Positions 8,816-17,722 are shown, numbered from the stretch's first letter. The stretch: DNA of 57,328 nt from an uncultured Monoglobus sp. (GCA_947630135.1 CANRGH010000016.1:1-57328), one strand, 5' to 3'. Numbers and translations: made by a program. The notes: generated by a model from the letters alone, not told the origin.

Positions 8816-9155
8816 AAAACTCAATAATAATTTTGCGTGAAATATTTGTAATGATTAAATGCAGCGAAAGGAGGGCGGTTTTTCAACAAGTTGTGTCCAA
8901 ACGCGCGGGATTATTATTGGAACGATAAAACAAATCAGTTTGAACTTTGCGCGTCGGAATTATAAAGCTGCTTTGATGTGTAACAAATTCACCACAACCA
9001 AATAAGCGCGAAAACTCATAGGCGCGGCACGTTCCTCGGGTACTTTTTAACAAAAGTGTCGGCCCGCGGAAGCAGTCGATTTTCAATCAAAGGCGCATAA
9101 TTTCAAATAAAATGATTTTTAAACAAAAAACGGCGGATGATCAACGCCGTTTTTT
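8816..9155 (+). ncRNA. Candidate structured RNA (orphan ncRNA or long leader), family not recognised
   Basis: The segment is bounded by a strong promoter and an intrinsic terminator and has no credible ORF. GC-rich blocks (near 8901-8909, 8948-8955, 9005-9010, 9020-9028 and 9062-9069) stand out in AT-rich DNA and can pair with each other. A clear hairpin is at 9037-9066 (CGGG with CCCG, ACTTTT with AAAAGT). CTGCTT (8969-8974) can pair with AAGCAG (9069-9074). It starts with an AAAGGAGGG tract but no start codon follows at RBS distance. I looked for signatures of RNase P, tmRNA, SRP and T-box and found none. It could be an independent RNA or an attenuated leader of the gene at 9221. Confidence 0.5.
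9127..9155 (+). terminator. Intrinsic terminator of the candidate RNA
   Basis: A 9-bp stem (9127-9135 with 9145-9153) with a nine-base loop ends in a T-run. It lies about 50 bp before the RBS of the next gene, so it may act either as an end or as an attenuator. Confidence 0.85.
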
Positions 9156-9220
9156 GCTGCCTCAAAATAATGTCACGAAATTTATTTTTCCGAATAGAAT
9201 AATTCAGGAAGGTGATTTTT

Positions 9221-9886
9221 ATGAACGGTTTTTTCAAAGGAGTAAACGCGGGCGCCGCGGATAACGAAAACGAGACAATGCGCCCCAAGGAGCCGCCGAC
9301 GGTCAGAATGCAGACAGAGCCGTTTAACGCGCCGAGGTACGCTCTTCCCGAGGCGCCTGAAAGCGTGTACGCGCCGACGGCGCCCGAAAAGCCCGAAACC
9401 GAGATCACGGACTCGGATTATTATGGCGAGGAGGCTGCTTTTTCAAATCCGGGCGAGTCGCAGCGCGAGTCGATCGAAGGCGTGGCGGTCGATGAGATCA
9501 CGCCGCCGTTTTCGGGCAAGGGCGGCATGGTGGTCCAGACGTTTCTGGCCCGCCGCGCGATCCCGCTCGAGAACGTCAAGGTGACGGTGAGCTCGGTCGA
9601 GGACTCGCCCGTTAAGGTCAGCGAGGTCAGATACACGGACTCAAGCGGTAAGACAGAGAAGATTTATCTGCCCGCTCCCGATATGTATTTGTCAATGCAG
9701 GCGCAGGACACCATTCAGCCGTACGCGATTTATAAAATAAACGCCGAACTTGACGGATACATGGTTGAGCCCCGCATAAGCGGCGGCGGAGATGTGACCG
9801 CGCTTGTTTTTGACAATATTTGCTCAATACAGAATGTTGAGATGATACCGGTTGATGAGGACATGGGCGCGAAATCGGACGTTTAG
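9221..9886 (+). CDS. Uncharacterised protein with a carboxypeptidase-regulatory-like beta domain
   Basis: I do not recognise a named family. The 221-aa protein has a hydrophilic N-terminal half (about 1-95) rich in P, E and A, and a C-terminal beta-rich domain (about 98-205). In that domain MVVQTFLARRAIPLENVKVT and the later YAIYKINAELDGYMVEPR resemble the carboxypeptidase regulatory-like (transthyretin-type) fold. There is no signal peptide or membrane segment. ATG at 9221 is chosen over the GTG at 9212 because GGAAGGTGA lies upstream at normal distance. It is the first of three closely spaced genes, followed after 11 bp by the SpoIID-like/PG-binding protein. The trio suggests a mother-cell spore envelope role, which is inference. 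Confidence 0.6.
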   Translation: MNGFFKGVNAGAADNENETMRPKEPPTVRMQTEPFNAPRYALPEAPESVYAPTAPEKPETEITDSDYYGEEAAFSNPGESQRESIEGVAVDEITPPFSGKGGMVVQTFLARRAIPLENVKVTVSSVEDSPVKVSEVRYTDSSGKTEKIYLPAPDMYLSMQAQDTIQPYAIYKINAELDGYMVEPRISGGGDVTALVFDNICSIQNVEMIPVDEDMGAKSDV

Positions 9887-9897
9887 GGGGTGACGTT

Positions 9898-11313
9898 TTG
9901 GATCTTAGAGTTAGAATTCCCGAAACGATCGTGGTTCATCTCGGCGCGCCCGAGGACGCCTCGGCACAAAATGTGACCGTTCCCTTCGCGGACTATATCA
10001 AAAATGTGGCTTCAAGCGAGATCTATCCCACATGGCCCGAAAACGCCATAATCGCCAACATACTGGCGCAGATAACCTTCGCGCTGAACCGCGTCACGAC
10101 CGAGCATTATCGCAGTCAGGGATACAATTTTGACATTACAAATATCGAGGCCTACGATCAGGCGTTTAACTACGGCAGGGATTATTTTGAAAATATCGGG
10201 CAGATCGTGGATGAGATTTTTAACAGCTACATAGTGAGGGGCGACAACTTTTTCCCGATTTTTCCGAGATACTGCAACGGAACAACGTCGACCTGCCCGG
10301 GCGGACTTTCGCAGTGGGGCACCGTTGATCTGGCAAACCGCGGCTACTCGCCGATCGAAATATTAAGGTATTACTACGGCGACGACATTAAACTGGTCGA
10401 GAACGCGCCCGTTGAGGATGTTCCCGACACTTATCCGGGCGCGCCGCTTAAGGTGGGCGATCAGGGTTTTAACGTGAAGAGGATGCAGATACAGCTTAAC
10501 AGAATATCGAGGAATTATCCCGCTATTCCCAAGATTGCATATCCCGACGGTTATTTTGACGTGATAACCGAGGACGCGGTTAAGGCGTTTCAGCGTATTT
10601 TCAATCTGACACCCGACGGAATTATAGGAAACGCCACTTGGTACAGGGTCAACAAGATTTACAACGCGGTCAAGCGGCTGTCGGAGCTTGACGCCGAGGG
10701 ACTGACGGTTGATGAGGTGAACCGCCAGTACGCGGGCGTCCTGCAAAACGGCGATCAAGGCCCGGGCGTTCAGCTTATCCAGTATTATTTAAGCTTTGTC
10801 GCCACTTTTAACGACTATATTCCGCAGACCGCCACGGACGGGATATTCGGCCCGTCGACCGAGAACGCGGTGCGGGCCTTTCAAACCGCTTACGGCGTTC
10901 CGGTGACCGGAGTCGTTGACGAGGAGACATGGAACAGGCTGTACTCCGTCTACCGCTCGATCGTGACAGGACTGCCCGAGGACTATGCCGGAAGCAATGT
11001 TATTCCGTTTCAGGGCAACGTGCTGACCCGAGGCTCAAGCGACCCCGAGGTTCGCACTCTGCAAACGTATCTTGCCGCGATCGCGGATGTTTATAACGAA
11101 ATTCCAAAGCCCGCGATAACCGGATATTTCGGCTCGGAGACCGAGCAGGCGGTGGTCGCGTATCAAAATCTGTTCGGACTGCCGCCGCGGGGCACGGTTG
11201 GGCCGATAACATGGGACAGCATAGCCTCGCTATATTCGGATATTATAAACGGAAACCAGCGGTCTGCGGGCCAGTATCCCGGCTATGTCATGTCGGAGAA
11301 CAGCGGAGGTTAA
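9898..11313 (+). CDS. SpoIID-like domain with three peptidoglycan-binding repeats, no signal peptide
   Basis: The 471-aa protein has an N-terminal region (about 20-165) resembling SpoIID/LytB amidase enhancers: VPFADYIKNVASSEIYPTWP, AQITFALNRVTTEHYRSQGY, CPGGLSQWGTVDLANRGYSP and EILRYYYGDDIKLV. Three PG_binding_1 repeats follow at about 182-260, 280-352 and 375-445, each with an A-V-xAFQ or AVVAYQ core and a GxxTW end. No signal peptide or TM segment is present. A cell-wall binding protein without export suggests action from the mother-cell cytosol on the forespore or mature spore, as with some coat and cortex proteins. The start is TTG (9898) behind GGGGGTGA. Related genes are common in spore-forming Clostridia; function is inferred. 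Confidence 0.75.
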   Translation: MDLRVRIPETIVVHLGAPEDASAQNVTVPFADYIKNVASSEIYPTWPENAIIANILAQITFALNRVTTEHYRSQGYNFDITNIEAYDQAFNYGRDYFENIGQIVDEIFNSYIVRGDNFFPIFPRYCNGTTSTCPGGLSQWGTVDLANRGYSPIEILRYYYGDDIKLVENAPVEDVPDTYPGAPLKVGDQGFNVKRMQIQLNRISRNYPAIPKIAYPDGYFDVITEDAVKAFQRIFNLTPDGIIGNATWYRVNKIYNAVKRLSELDAEGLTVDEVNRQYAGVLQNGDQGPGVQLIQYYLSFVATFNDYIPQTATDGIFGPSTENAVRAFQTAYGVPVTGVVDEETWNRLYSVYRSIVTGLPEDYAGSNVIPFQGNVLTRGSSDPEVRTLQTYLAAIADVYNEIPKPAITGYFGSETEQAVVAYQNLFGLPPRGTVGPITWDSIASLYSDIINGNQRSAGQYPGYVMSENSGG

Positions 11314-11314
11314 T

Positions 11315-11554
11315 ATGAGTTCGGGATTTATTTCGATCAACAACGACAGAGAAAATGTTTTTGAGCTTCAGTCAATGATAAGAGAGATAAGCAAAATCGA
11401 AAACGGCGTCAGGCTTATCAATCCGGACGGACTTTTCCTGAGCGAGACAGCCGGGGCGGTCGGCGAGATACAAAAGCTGCTCGGGATAACACAAACCGGC
11501 GAGGTCGACCTTGAAACGTGGAACGGCATAGTCGGGATGCTCCGTGACGCGTAG
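11315..11554 (+). CDS. Small peptidoglycan-binding-like protein
   Basis: The 79-aa product starts at ATG 11315, two bases after the stop of the preceding gene, with GGAGGT overlapping that stop; coupled translation is likely. Residues about 30-75 contain a half-repeat like PG_binding_1 (EIQKLLGITQTGEVDLETWNGI) similar to the repeats of the upstream protein. It lacks a signal peptide. It probably works with the upstream protein; it could also be a detached fourth repeat. Confidence 0.6.
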   Translation: MSSGFISINNDRENVFELQSMIREISKIENGVRLINPDGLFLSETAGAVGEIQKLLGITQTGEVDLETWNGIVGMLRDA

Positions 11555-11590
11555 GGAGCCGCCTTAATAAACGCGGCGGCCGATTGGGCC

Positions 11591-11619
11591 TTGCAAAATG
11601 TTCTTTTTTGTTATATAAT
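11591..11619 (+). promoter_or_regulatory. Promoter of larB
   Basis: TTGCAA (11591-11596), 17 bp, TATAAT (11614-11619), followed by a leader of about 45 bases before the larB ATG at 11671. Confidence 0.8.
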
Positions 11620-11670
11620 AGACATAAGAAAAACTTCGCTCCGCACAAGGAGCGTTTCGGAGATGATATT

Positions 11671-12420
11671 ATGGATCAAAAGGAGCTTAAGGAACTGCTC
11701 AAAAAGGTTGCGGAGGGCGAGCTTTCGGCGGACGAGGCCGCGCTGAAATTTCGCCTTAAGCCGTTTGAGGATCTCGGCTTTGCCAAGGTTGACCACCATC
11801 GCGCTCTCAGACAGGGCGCGGCCGAGGTCATATACGGCGCGGGCAAGACCGACGGGCAGATCATAAAAATAACCCGCAACATGCTTGAAAACGGACAGAA
11901 AACCGTGCTTATCACTCGGATCGGGAAAGACACCGCGGACAAGCTGGGCGCGGAATTCGGCGATAAATTCATGTATAACGAGGCGGGAAGAATAGCGGTC
12001 GCGGGCGAGATGCCCGCTCCCGAGAGGGAGACCTATGTGGTCGTCGCCACAGGAGGCACGAGCGACATTCCCGTGGCGGAGGAAGCCGCCGTTACCGCCG
12101 AGGCGCTGGGCAGCAGAGTCGTCCGCCTCTATGACGTGGGCGTGTCGGGGCTGCACCGCCTTTTGAGCCACGCGCGCGAGATCATGAACGCCAAGGCGAT
12201 CGTGGCGGTCGCGGGAATGGAGGGGGCTCTGGCGAGTGTTATCGGCGGCCTCGCCGACTGTCCGGTTATCGCCGTTCCGACGAGCGTGGGCTACGGCGCG
12301 GCGTTCGGCGGCGTGGCGGGGCTGCTTTCGATGCTGAATTCCTGCGCCTCGGGCGTCAGCGTAGTAAATATTGACAACGGCTTCGGCGCGGGGTATCTTG
12401 TGAATATGATCGAAAGATAA
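11671..12420 (+). CDS. larB: Nickel-pincer cofactor biosynthesis protein LarB
   Basis: LarB carboxylates the pyridinium ring of nicotinic acid adenine dinucleotide and hydrolyses the phosphoanhydride, starting synthesis of the nickel-pincer nucleotide used by lactate racemase and related enzymes. The 249-aa protein has an N-terminal helical segment (DQKELKELLKKVAEGELS) and the AIR-carboxylase-like (PurE-type) domain. That domain shows VVVATGGTSDIPVAEEA, YDVGVSGLHRLL, AVAGMEGALASVIGGL and PVIAVPTSVGYGAAFGG. The ATG at 11671 is preferred to earlier in-frame codons because it starts the conserved fold and follows a promoter. No larA, larC or larE is in the window, so the partners must lie elsewhere. 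Confidence 0.93.
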   Translation: MDQKELKELLKKVAEGELSADEAALKFRLKPFEDLGFAKVDHHRALRQGAAEVIYGAGKTDGQIIKITRNMLENGQKTVLITRIGKDTADKLGAEFGDKFMYNEAGRIAVAGEMPAPERETYVVVATGGTSDIPVAEEAAVTAEALGSRVVRLYDVGVSGLHRLLSHAREIMNAKAIVAVAGMEGALASVIGGLADCPVIAVPTSVGYGAAFGGVAGLLSMLNSCASGVSVVNIDNGFGAGYLVNMIER

Positions 12421-12460
12421 CCGCGGCGCGTGGTTTATAATACAAAAAGGAGGAAATGTT

Positions 12461-14059
12461 ATGAAAAAACGGTATTTGAGTCTGGCGCTGATATTTACAT
12501 TAATCGCATCGCTTGCGCTGCCGCTCGCGGCACGGGCGGCGAACGTTGACATAGGCTGCTATGTGCAAATGGGTGCGTACTACGGACAGCCCATACTTTG
12601 GCGGTGCGTAGATATTGATGAAAACGGGCCGCTTATGCTTGCGGATAAAATAATCTGCATAAAGCCCTTTGACGCGGATGGCGGCGCGAACACAAGCACG
12701 GGCTCGCACAGCAGAAATGAGGACAGACAAAGCAGCGGCTCCAACTATTGGGCCGACAGCAATATGCGTTCGTGGCTCAATTCGGGCGAGGGTGCGGGAA
12801 ACGTGAACTGGCTCTGCGGGAACCCGCCCGATGAGGCGCATGTGCGGCGCGGCAATAACGATTACGACGCCGAGGCGGGATTTTTAACCAACTTCACGCA
12901 GGCCGAGCTGAACGCCGTTAAGGAAGTAAGCCAGAAGTCGCTTTTGGCTTACCCGGAGGCGGACGCGGGCATGGCGCAAACCGGCAGTGAGATCCATTTG
13001 TTTTCATATGATAACGGCACAGCCGCAGCGGCGGCGAATTACGACAGCGCGTACGCCGAATATATAACGGATAAAATATTTCTCCTTGACGTTAAGCAGC
13101 TTAACTCGGTGTATGAGAACGGAAATATTTTGGGTGTGGATTATTACATAGGCGAGCCGACAGCGGAGTGCGTGTCGGGCAGCGAGTACAAGAACAAAGA
13201 TTTTGAATACGGAAAGAAATGGTCGTATTGGCTCCGCTCTCCGCGCGCCGACTATACCGGCGGCGTTCGTTATGTTTCGGATACGGGCTCTGTCAGCTTC
13301 GACCAGTCCGATGATTACAGTGTCGGAGTGCGCCCAGCTTTTTATTTGGATATTCAAGCCGTCAGCTTTGCCTCGGGCTCGGGAAGCGCGCAATCGCCGT
13401 ATACAATAGGCGGCGAGCCGAGCGACACGACCGTTACGTCCTATAACTCCGAAGTGTCACAATGGTCGTCCCCCGAAATGGAGGAGGCATACAGCGCGGG
13501 TCTGATACCCGAAAATCTTGTTGGCGAGAACCTTACCAAGCCTGTGTCGCGCGCGGAATTTGCCGCAATTTCGGTTAAGCTTTATGAGTCTCTTGTAGGC
13601 TCGTCCGCTTCCGGGGTCAACACCCCTTTTGTTGACATCGGCTCAAACAAAAATAAGAGCGATATCGAAAAAGCCTATGCTCTTAACATAGCGATAGGAG
13701 TATCCGACAGCGAGTTTGCGCCCGACGACGGGCTTACGCGTGAGCAGCTTGCGACAATGCTTTGCCGCACGATCAAGAAATACAAATTTGAGGGCTGGTC
13801 GACCGAAACGGATTCGGAATATTATCTCGATTCGGAAGGCGTGAAAAAATTCGCGGATGACGATTTAATATCGGACTACGCGAAGCCGTCGGTCTATTAT
13901 ATGGTGAAAATGGGGATCATAAAGGGAATAGACGAAAATCATTTCGCGCCGAAGAACACGACCGCCGAAGAAGAGGCAGAGGGTTACGCCTCCGCGACAA
14001 GGGAGCAGGCGATAGCGCTGTCGCTGAGAACATATAAATTATCGGATTTATGGAAATAA
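12461..14059 (+). CDS. Secreted DUF6273-like protein with C-terminal SLH domains
   Basis: The 532-aa protein has a signal peptide (MKKRYLSLALIFTLIASLAL, cleavage near ARA) and a globular domain (about 27-310) of the DUF6273 type. Visible there are YGQPILWRCVDI, NSNMRSWLN-like SNYWADSNMRSWLN, and YWLRSPR followed by VGVRPAFYLD. Three S-layer homology repeats follow at about 330-390, 395-450 and 460-532 with SRAEFAAI, LTREQLATML and SATREQAIAL. SLH domains bind secondary cell-wall polymer and anchor the protein to the surface. The function of the DUF6273 part is unknown. GGAGG precedes the ATG. It is convergent with another SLH protein. Confidence 0.85.
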   Translation: MKKRYLSLALIFTLIASLALPLAARAANVDIGCYVQMGAYYGQPILWRCVDIDENGPLMLADKIICIKPFDADGGANTSTGSHSRNEDRQSSGSNYWADSNMRSWLNSGEGAGNVNWLCGNPPDEAHVRRGNNDYDAEAGFLTNFTQAELNAVKEVSQKSLLAYPEADAGMAQTGSEIHLFSYDNGTAAAAANYDSAYAEYITDKIFLLDVKQLNSVYENGNILGVDYYIGEPTAECVSGSEYKNKDFEYGKKWSYWLRSPRADYTGGVRYVSDTGSVSFDQSDDYSVGVRPAFYLDIQAVSFASGSGSAQSPYTIGGEPSDTTVTSYNSEVSQWSSPEMEEAYSAGLIPENLVGENLTKPVSRAEFAAISVKLYESLVGSSASGVNTPFVDIGSNKNKSDIEKAYALNIAIGVSDSEFAPDDGLTREQLATMLCRTIKKYKFEGWSTETDSEYYLDSEGVKKFADDDLISDYAKPSVYYMVKMGIIKGIDENHFAPKNTTAEEEAEGYASATREQAIALSLRTYKLSDLWK

Positions 14060-14070
14060 CAGACGTGAGA

Positions 14071-14100
14071 AACGGGCGGCCGGGGCCGCCCGTTAATTTT
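14071..14100. terminator. Terminator between convergent SLH genes
   Basis: A perfect 10-bp GC-rich stem (14071-14080 with 14085-14094) with a four-base loop is followed by TAATTTT on the plus strand. The minus-strand tail is weaker. Confidence 0.85.
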
Positions 14101-14110
14101 GTGTTTTGAA

Positions 14111-17100
14111 TTATTTGTTATTTAAGTTTATGACTCTTTCTATTATCGTCGCGGCTTCGGCGCGTGTCAGGCTGCCGTCGGGGCTGAATGAACCGTCGTC
14201 GTTGCCTGTGATCAATCCGATATTCACGCACGCGCCTATCGGCTCCGCCGCCCACGCTGGGATCGCCGCCACGTCGGTGAAGTTGAGCGTTCCGCCTTTG
14301 CCCGGAGCCAGCAGCCTTCCGGTTATCGCGGCGGCCTGCGCTCTGGTTATTGGCTCATCAACGCCGAAATATGTGTCGGTGACGGGAATGTCGCCGCAGA
14401 TCCCTATATAAACCGCACGGCTCACATACTGCCTCGCCCATGAGGCGTTCACGTCACTGTATTGCGTGAAATTGTCGTCAGCGGGCTGAACCGCCGCGGC
14501 CATGAGCAGCTTGATATACTCGCCCTTGGTCACGCTGAGCTCGGGTCTGAAGGTGCCGTCCTCATATCCGTTGATAACGCCGCTTGACACAAGATTATTG
14601 ATCGTTTTTTCCGCCCAGTGGCCCGAGATGTCGGAAAGACCGCCGGGCTCGGGAGCTTTTATTTCGGGAGTATAGACCGTGGTGTCATAGACCGAAACTC
14701 CGTATCCGCCGAAGCTTATGTAAGGCACAGTGAAGTCTGACACGCCCGACTCTTTTATGCTTCCCTCGTCATGGCCTGCGAAGCCGATTGTTTTGCTGTC
14801 AGCTTTGGTATTAACGCCGTAGGAGGATGTTATCTCGGCGTAGTTCATGCCAGCGAAAGCGCCTGTGTAGCTTCCGTCCTTTGTTTCTATCTCGCCGCGC
14901 GCGGCGCAGTTTTTGATCGAGGATGAATTGTCGTTCCTGCCGACAAAGCCGCCCGCCGCGCTTGAGCCGCCGAGACGGCAGTCGAGCGCGCAGCAGTTTG
15001 TCATGCGGCTGCCCGAGACGCTGCCCGCGAAGCCTCCACATATCTCGCCGCCCAGCTCGGCCTTGCGCACAACGCAGTCGCTTATCTCGCTGCCGTCTGA
15101 GATCTGCAGCGCAAATCCGCCGTTTATCCGAGGCGACTCGGGACTGTTTTTCCTGAATATAACCGCGCAGCCGTTCACCGTTGAGCCCGAGATCGTGTTG
15201 GCGCATCTGCCGGAGCCTATGAAAACGCATTTTTCGATTTTCGCGTTTCGGGCGCTGTCAAATATGCCGTTGACCACAACTGCGTTCCCCAAATATCCGC
15301 CTTTGCCAAGATCGGGCAGCCTGCTGCCGGTTACGGTGATCCTGTGCCCCGCGCCGTTTATGCTGCCGCTGAACGCTGTGCCGTGATGTATCTCAAGATA
15401 CAGATCGTTGGCTAAGATATAATAATTCCTTTTGCCCGAGGCGCTTATGCCGTCGTCCGCGTCGGTCAGATCGTCGTCGCATCTGATGATGTAGGGGTTT
15501 TCACTCGTTCCCGCGCCGTTTAACGAAAGCAGCGCGGGGCCGCATTCCTCGTCGAGCGTCCAAGTGCTTGTAAAGTCAAGCCCGGGATATGAGGCGGGAT
15601 TTTTTATGCTGTCTGCGCTCACGGCTCCGTCGGTGTTTTCGGTGCCGCCTATGGCATACGGCGCAAAGTCTGTATTGTAATAGCAGTTTTCAACCGTGCC
15701 GCTTTCGATTATGCCGCCCGCTATAGCGGATATGTTCGGAAATGACAAGTCACGGCTCTGCCAGTTCGCAAAGCAGCGGCGGATAACGCCGTTATAGAGC
15801 CTGCCCGCTATTCCGCCGACCTCGCCGCCATCCGAGCAGACATTGGCGTTATATACCAGGCAGTTTTCGATCGTGCCGTTGCTGTTGTCGCCCGTGATGC
15901 CGCCGACGCTGTGATCCGAGCCGATGAGAGACGAGTTTTTGACCGCGCACTCGGTTATTGTACCGAAGCTGTTGTAGCCTGCGATGCCGCCTATGCCCGA
16001 CTCGGTTCCGCTAATATTGCCTCTGAAGCTTGAGCGGGTTATCGTGCCGTTGATGTTTTCGCCCGCGATGCCGCCGAGGTCTTTTGAACCGCTCAGACCG
16101 TTGCTTGTGACATGGCAGTTTTCTATCGTGCCGTAATTGACTTTCGCCACATAGCCGAAAACGTCGGCGTTTATTGTTTCGGTGGCTATGATCGTCAGAT
16201 TTTTTACCGCGCCGGCCGCGTCGATCGCGCCGAACAGCGAACAGTTGAGCCCTTTTATAACATGGCCGTTTCCGTCGAACACCCCGCTGAAACGATTTTG
16301 GTCGTCGCCGACCATGAGAAGGCTGTTGCTTGAAGCGTCCCAGTCACTGTCCATGCGCAGATACACGGGCCCCGAGCCGTTTGTGCCGTTTTTTATCATT
16401 GCGTATATTTCGAGATATTGGTACGATTGACCGTGAAGCCTGTAAGGCAGGGCTTCGGTGCCCCGTCCGTAGATCGAGACGAGCAGAGGCAGTGTTTCGC
16501 CCTCTATAATTGTCCAGGTCTCACCGAAGCTGAAATCGGGATAATATGCCGCGCTGAATTTTGCCGTGTCGTCAAGAGCGGTGACTGTGTCGGCGCCGAC
16601 GCCGATGCCGAAGCTCTCAAGGCCGGAGCTCGTATAGCAGCCCGACACCTGTGAGTATGAGCTGTTTCCGGCAAAGTTGCCCTTTTCGGGGGCAGAGCCG
16701 TTGATGTCGATATTTGCGTAACACCGCTCGATCACGGCGTTGCTCAGCTTGCCCGCAAAGCCGCCAGCGCAGCCCGAGTCAGCGGTGACCGAGCCCTTGA
16801 ACGAGCAGTCGGATATCCTTCCGCCGTCGACAATGCCGGCCACTCCGCCCGAGGCAAGCGTTGAGCCGCTGACGCTGCCGTATACCGCGCAGCGCTCCAT
16901 TGTGCCCCTAAACACTCCGGCGACAACGCCGCCGTATTCGTTTGAGGCGGGCTCGTCTGTCGCGAAGTACCGTTCTGCGCCGTCCGAGCGTCCGACCACG
17001 GACAGATCGGTTATCACCGCGCCGCTTTCAACGGTTTCAAACATGCGGCTCCCATTGGTCATGATCTGATAACCGTTGCCGTTAAGTTTGCCCGAGAACG

Positions 17101-17290
17101 TCGGTATCGTGCAAAAGTCGGCGCAGTTGATGTCGCACATAAGCTCATAGCTTCCGCCGGGTTTATCGGCTATGTAGTATAAGTCCGCCTCGTTATAGAT
17201 CGGGATCGAAGCCTCCGTCGCGCACACCGGAATAAACACCGACGGCAGCGCCAAAGCGAGGATCATAACTAAAATTAATAATTTTTTCAT
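14111..17290 (-). CDS. Large secreted GLUG-repeat protein with C-terminal SLH anchor
   Basis: The 1059-aa protein begins with a signal peptide (MKKLLILVMILALALPSVF). The body is made of beta-helix-like GLUG repeats of the form GGIAG...GTI..C (for example GGIAGENINGTITRSSF and GGIAGRLYNGVIRRCF), in clusters at about 90-225, 340-560 and 640-850. Cysteine is frequent at the repeat ends. Three SLH domains occupy the last 170 residues (GHWAEKTINNLVSSGVINGY, SWARQYVSRAVYIGI, AEPIGACVNIGLITGNDDGS). It is a surface protein anchored to the wall polymer; GLUG repeats occur in adhesins and bacterial IgA peptidases, so adhesion is a reasonable guess. An RBS (AAAGGCGG) precedes the ATG. Divergent from the DUF4160 pair. 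Confidence 0.85.
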   Translation of the reverse strand: MKKLLILVMILALALPSVFIPVCATEASIPIYNEADLYYIADKPGGSYELMCDINCADFCTIPTFSGKLNGNGYQIMTNGSRMFETVESGAVITDLSVVGRSDGAERYFATDEPASNEYGGVVAGVFRGTMERCAVYGSVSGSTLASGGVAGIVDGGRISDCSFKGSVTADSGCAGGFAGKLSNAVIERCYANIDINGSAPEKGNFAGNSSYSQVSGCYTSSGLESFGIGVGADTVTALDDTAKFSAAYYPDFSFGETWTIIEGETLPLLVSIYGRGTEALPYRLHGQSYQYLEIYAMIKNGTNGSGPVYLRMDSDWDASSNSLLMVGDDQNRFSGVFDGNGHVIKGLNCSLFGAIDAAGAVKNLTIIATETINADVFGYVAKVNYGTIENCHVTSNGLSGSKDLGGIAGENINGTITRSSFRGNISGTESGIGGIAGYNSFGTITECAVKNSSLIGSDHSVGGITGDNSNGTIENCLVYNANVCSDGGEVGGIAGRLYNGVIRRCFANWQSRDLSFPNISAIAGGIIESGTVENCYYNTDFAPYAIGGTENTDGAVSADSIKNPASYPGLDFTSTWTLDEECGPALLSLNGAGTSENPYIIRCDDDLTDADDGISASGKRNYYILANDLYLEIHHGTAFSGSINGAGHRITVTGSRLPDLGKGGYLGNAVVVNGIFDSARNAKIEKCVFIGSGRCANTISGSTVNGCAVIFRKNSPESPRINGGFALQISDGSEISDCVVRKAELGGEICGGFAGSVSGSRMTNCCALDCRLGGSSAAGGFVGRNDNSSSIKNCAARGEIETKDGSYTGAFAGMNYAEITSSYGVNTKADSKTIGFAGHDEGSIKESGVSDFTVPYISFGGYGVSVYDTTVYTPEIKAPEPGGLSDISGHWAEKTINNLVSSGVINGYEDGTFRPELSVTKGEYIKLLMAAAVQPADDNFTQYSDVNASWARQYVSRAVYIGICGDIPVTDTYFGVDEPITRAQAAAITGRLLAPGKGGTLNFTDVAAIPAWAAEPIGACVNIGLITGNDDGSFSPDGSLTRAEAATIIERVINLNNK

Positions 17291-17392
17291 TCGTCAAAAC
17301 CGCCTTTCGTATAAATCTTTCACACTTATTTAGACGATAAATTTTCAAAAAAGTTCCAGTTTTTTTAATTTTTTATTTAAAAAATTAATTTC

Positions 17393-17421
17393 TTGACTGC
17401 GCGGGCGCATAATGATATAAT
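17393..17421 (+). promoter_or_regulatory. Promoter of the DUF4160 gene pair
   Basis: TTGACT (17393-17398), 17 bp, TATAAT (17416-17421) with extended TGA directly upstream. This is a strong constitutive-type promoter. Confidence 0.88.
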
Positions 17422-17449
17422 ATAACAAATAAATTCGGAGGAAAAGAAA

Positions 17450-17722
17450 ATGATGTATCCTTTTATGACGCTTGATGACGGCACCGAGATCGTTCATTCA
17501 GAAATGAAAGCTGACGGCAGCGTTAAAGTATATATTGAAAAGCCGGATGAAAAGGACTGTTTTCATCATGCGACCTGCTATATTCCCGCTTACAAATGGG
17601 ATGATGTTTTTGGCTTTTCAGAAGATGAAATCGCGGAATTTCAAAAGATCATAGAATCCGCCGCGCATTTAATTCTTGAGTTTTCACAAACGGGAGGTTT
17701 TGATAATGCCTCGGGTTTTTAG
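17450..17722 (+). CDS. Small acidic partner protein of a DUF4160 gene
   Basis: The 90-aa acidic protein (MTLDDGTEIVHSEMKADGSV at the start) has no recognised domain, though it has the look of a compact alpha/beta protein with a C-terminal helix. GGAGG lies eight bases before the ATG. The next gene starts inside its 3' end (17-base overlap), which couples translation. Two tiny overlapping genes with a strong promoter look like a toxin-antitoxin or regulator pair; DUF4160 genes are often found in such pairs, usually with DUF2442. The role is inferred only from layout. Confidence 0.7.
   Translation: MMYPFMTLDDGTEIVHSEMKADGSVKVYIEKPDEKDCFHHATCYIPAYKWDDVFGFSEDEIAEFQKIIESAAHLILEFSQTGGFDNASGF

Noticed and set aside
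8883..9086. A 67-codon minus-strand frame inside the candidate RNA
   Set aside because: No RBS, C/R/T-rich random-looking protein, opposite to the clear promoter and terminator.
8816..9155. RNase P RNA, tmRNA, SRP RNA or T-box in the gene-free segment
   Set aside because: None of the characteristic conserved sequences (P4 core, tag ORF, GGAAGCAG loop context, T-box GGTGG element) was found; GGAAGCAG-like bases at 9068 lack the SRP helix context.
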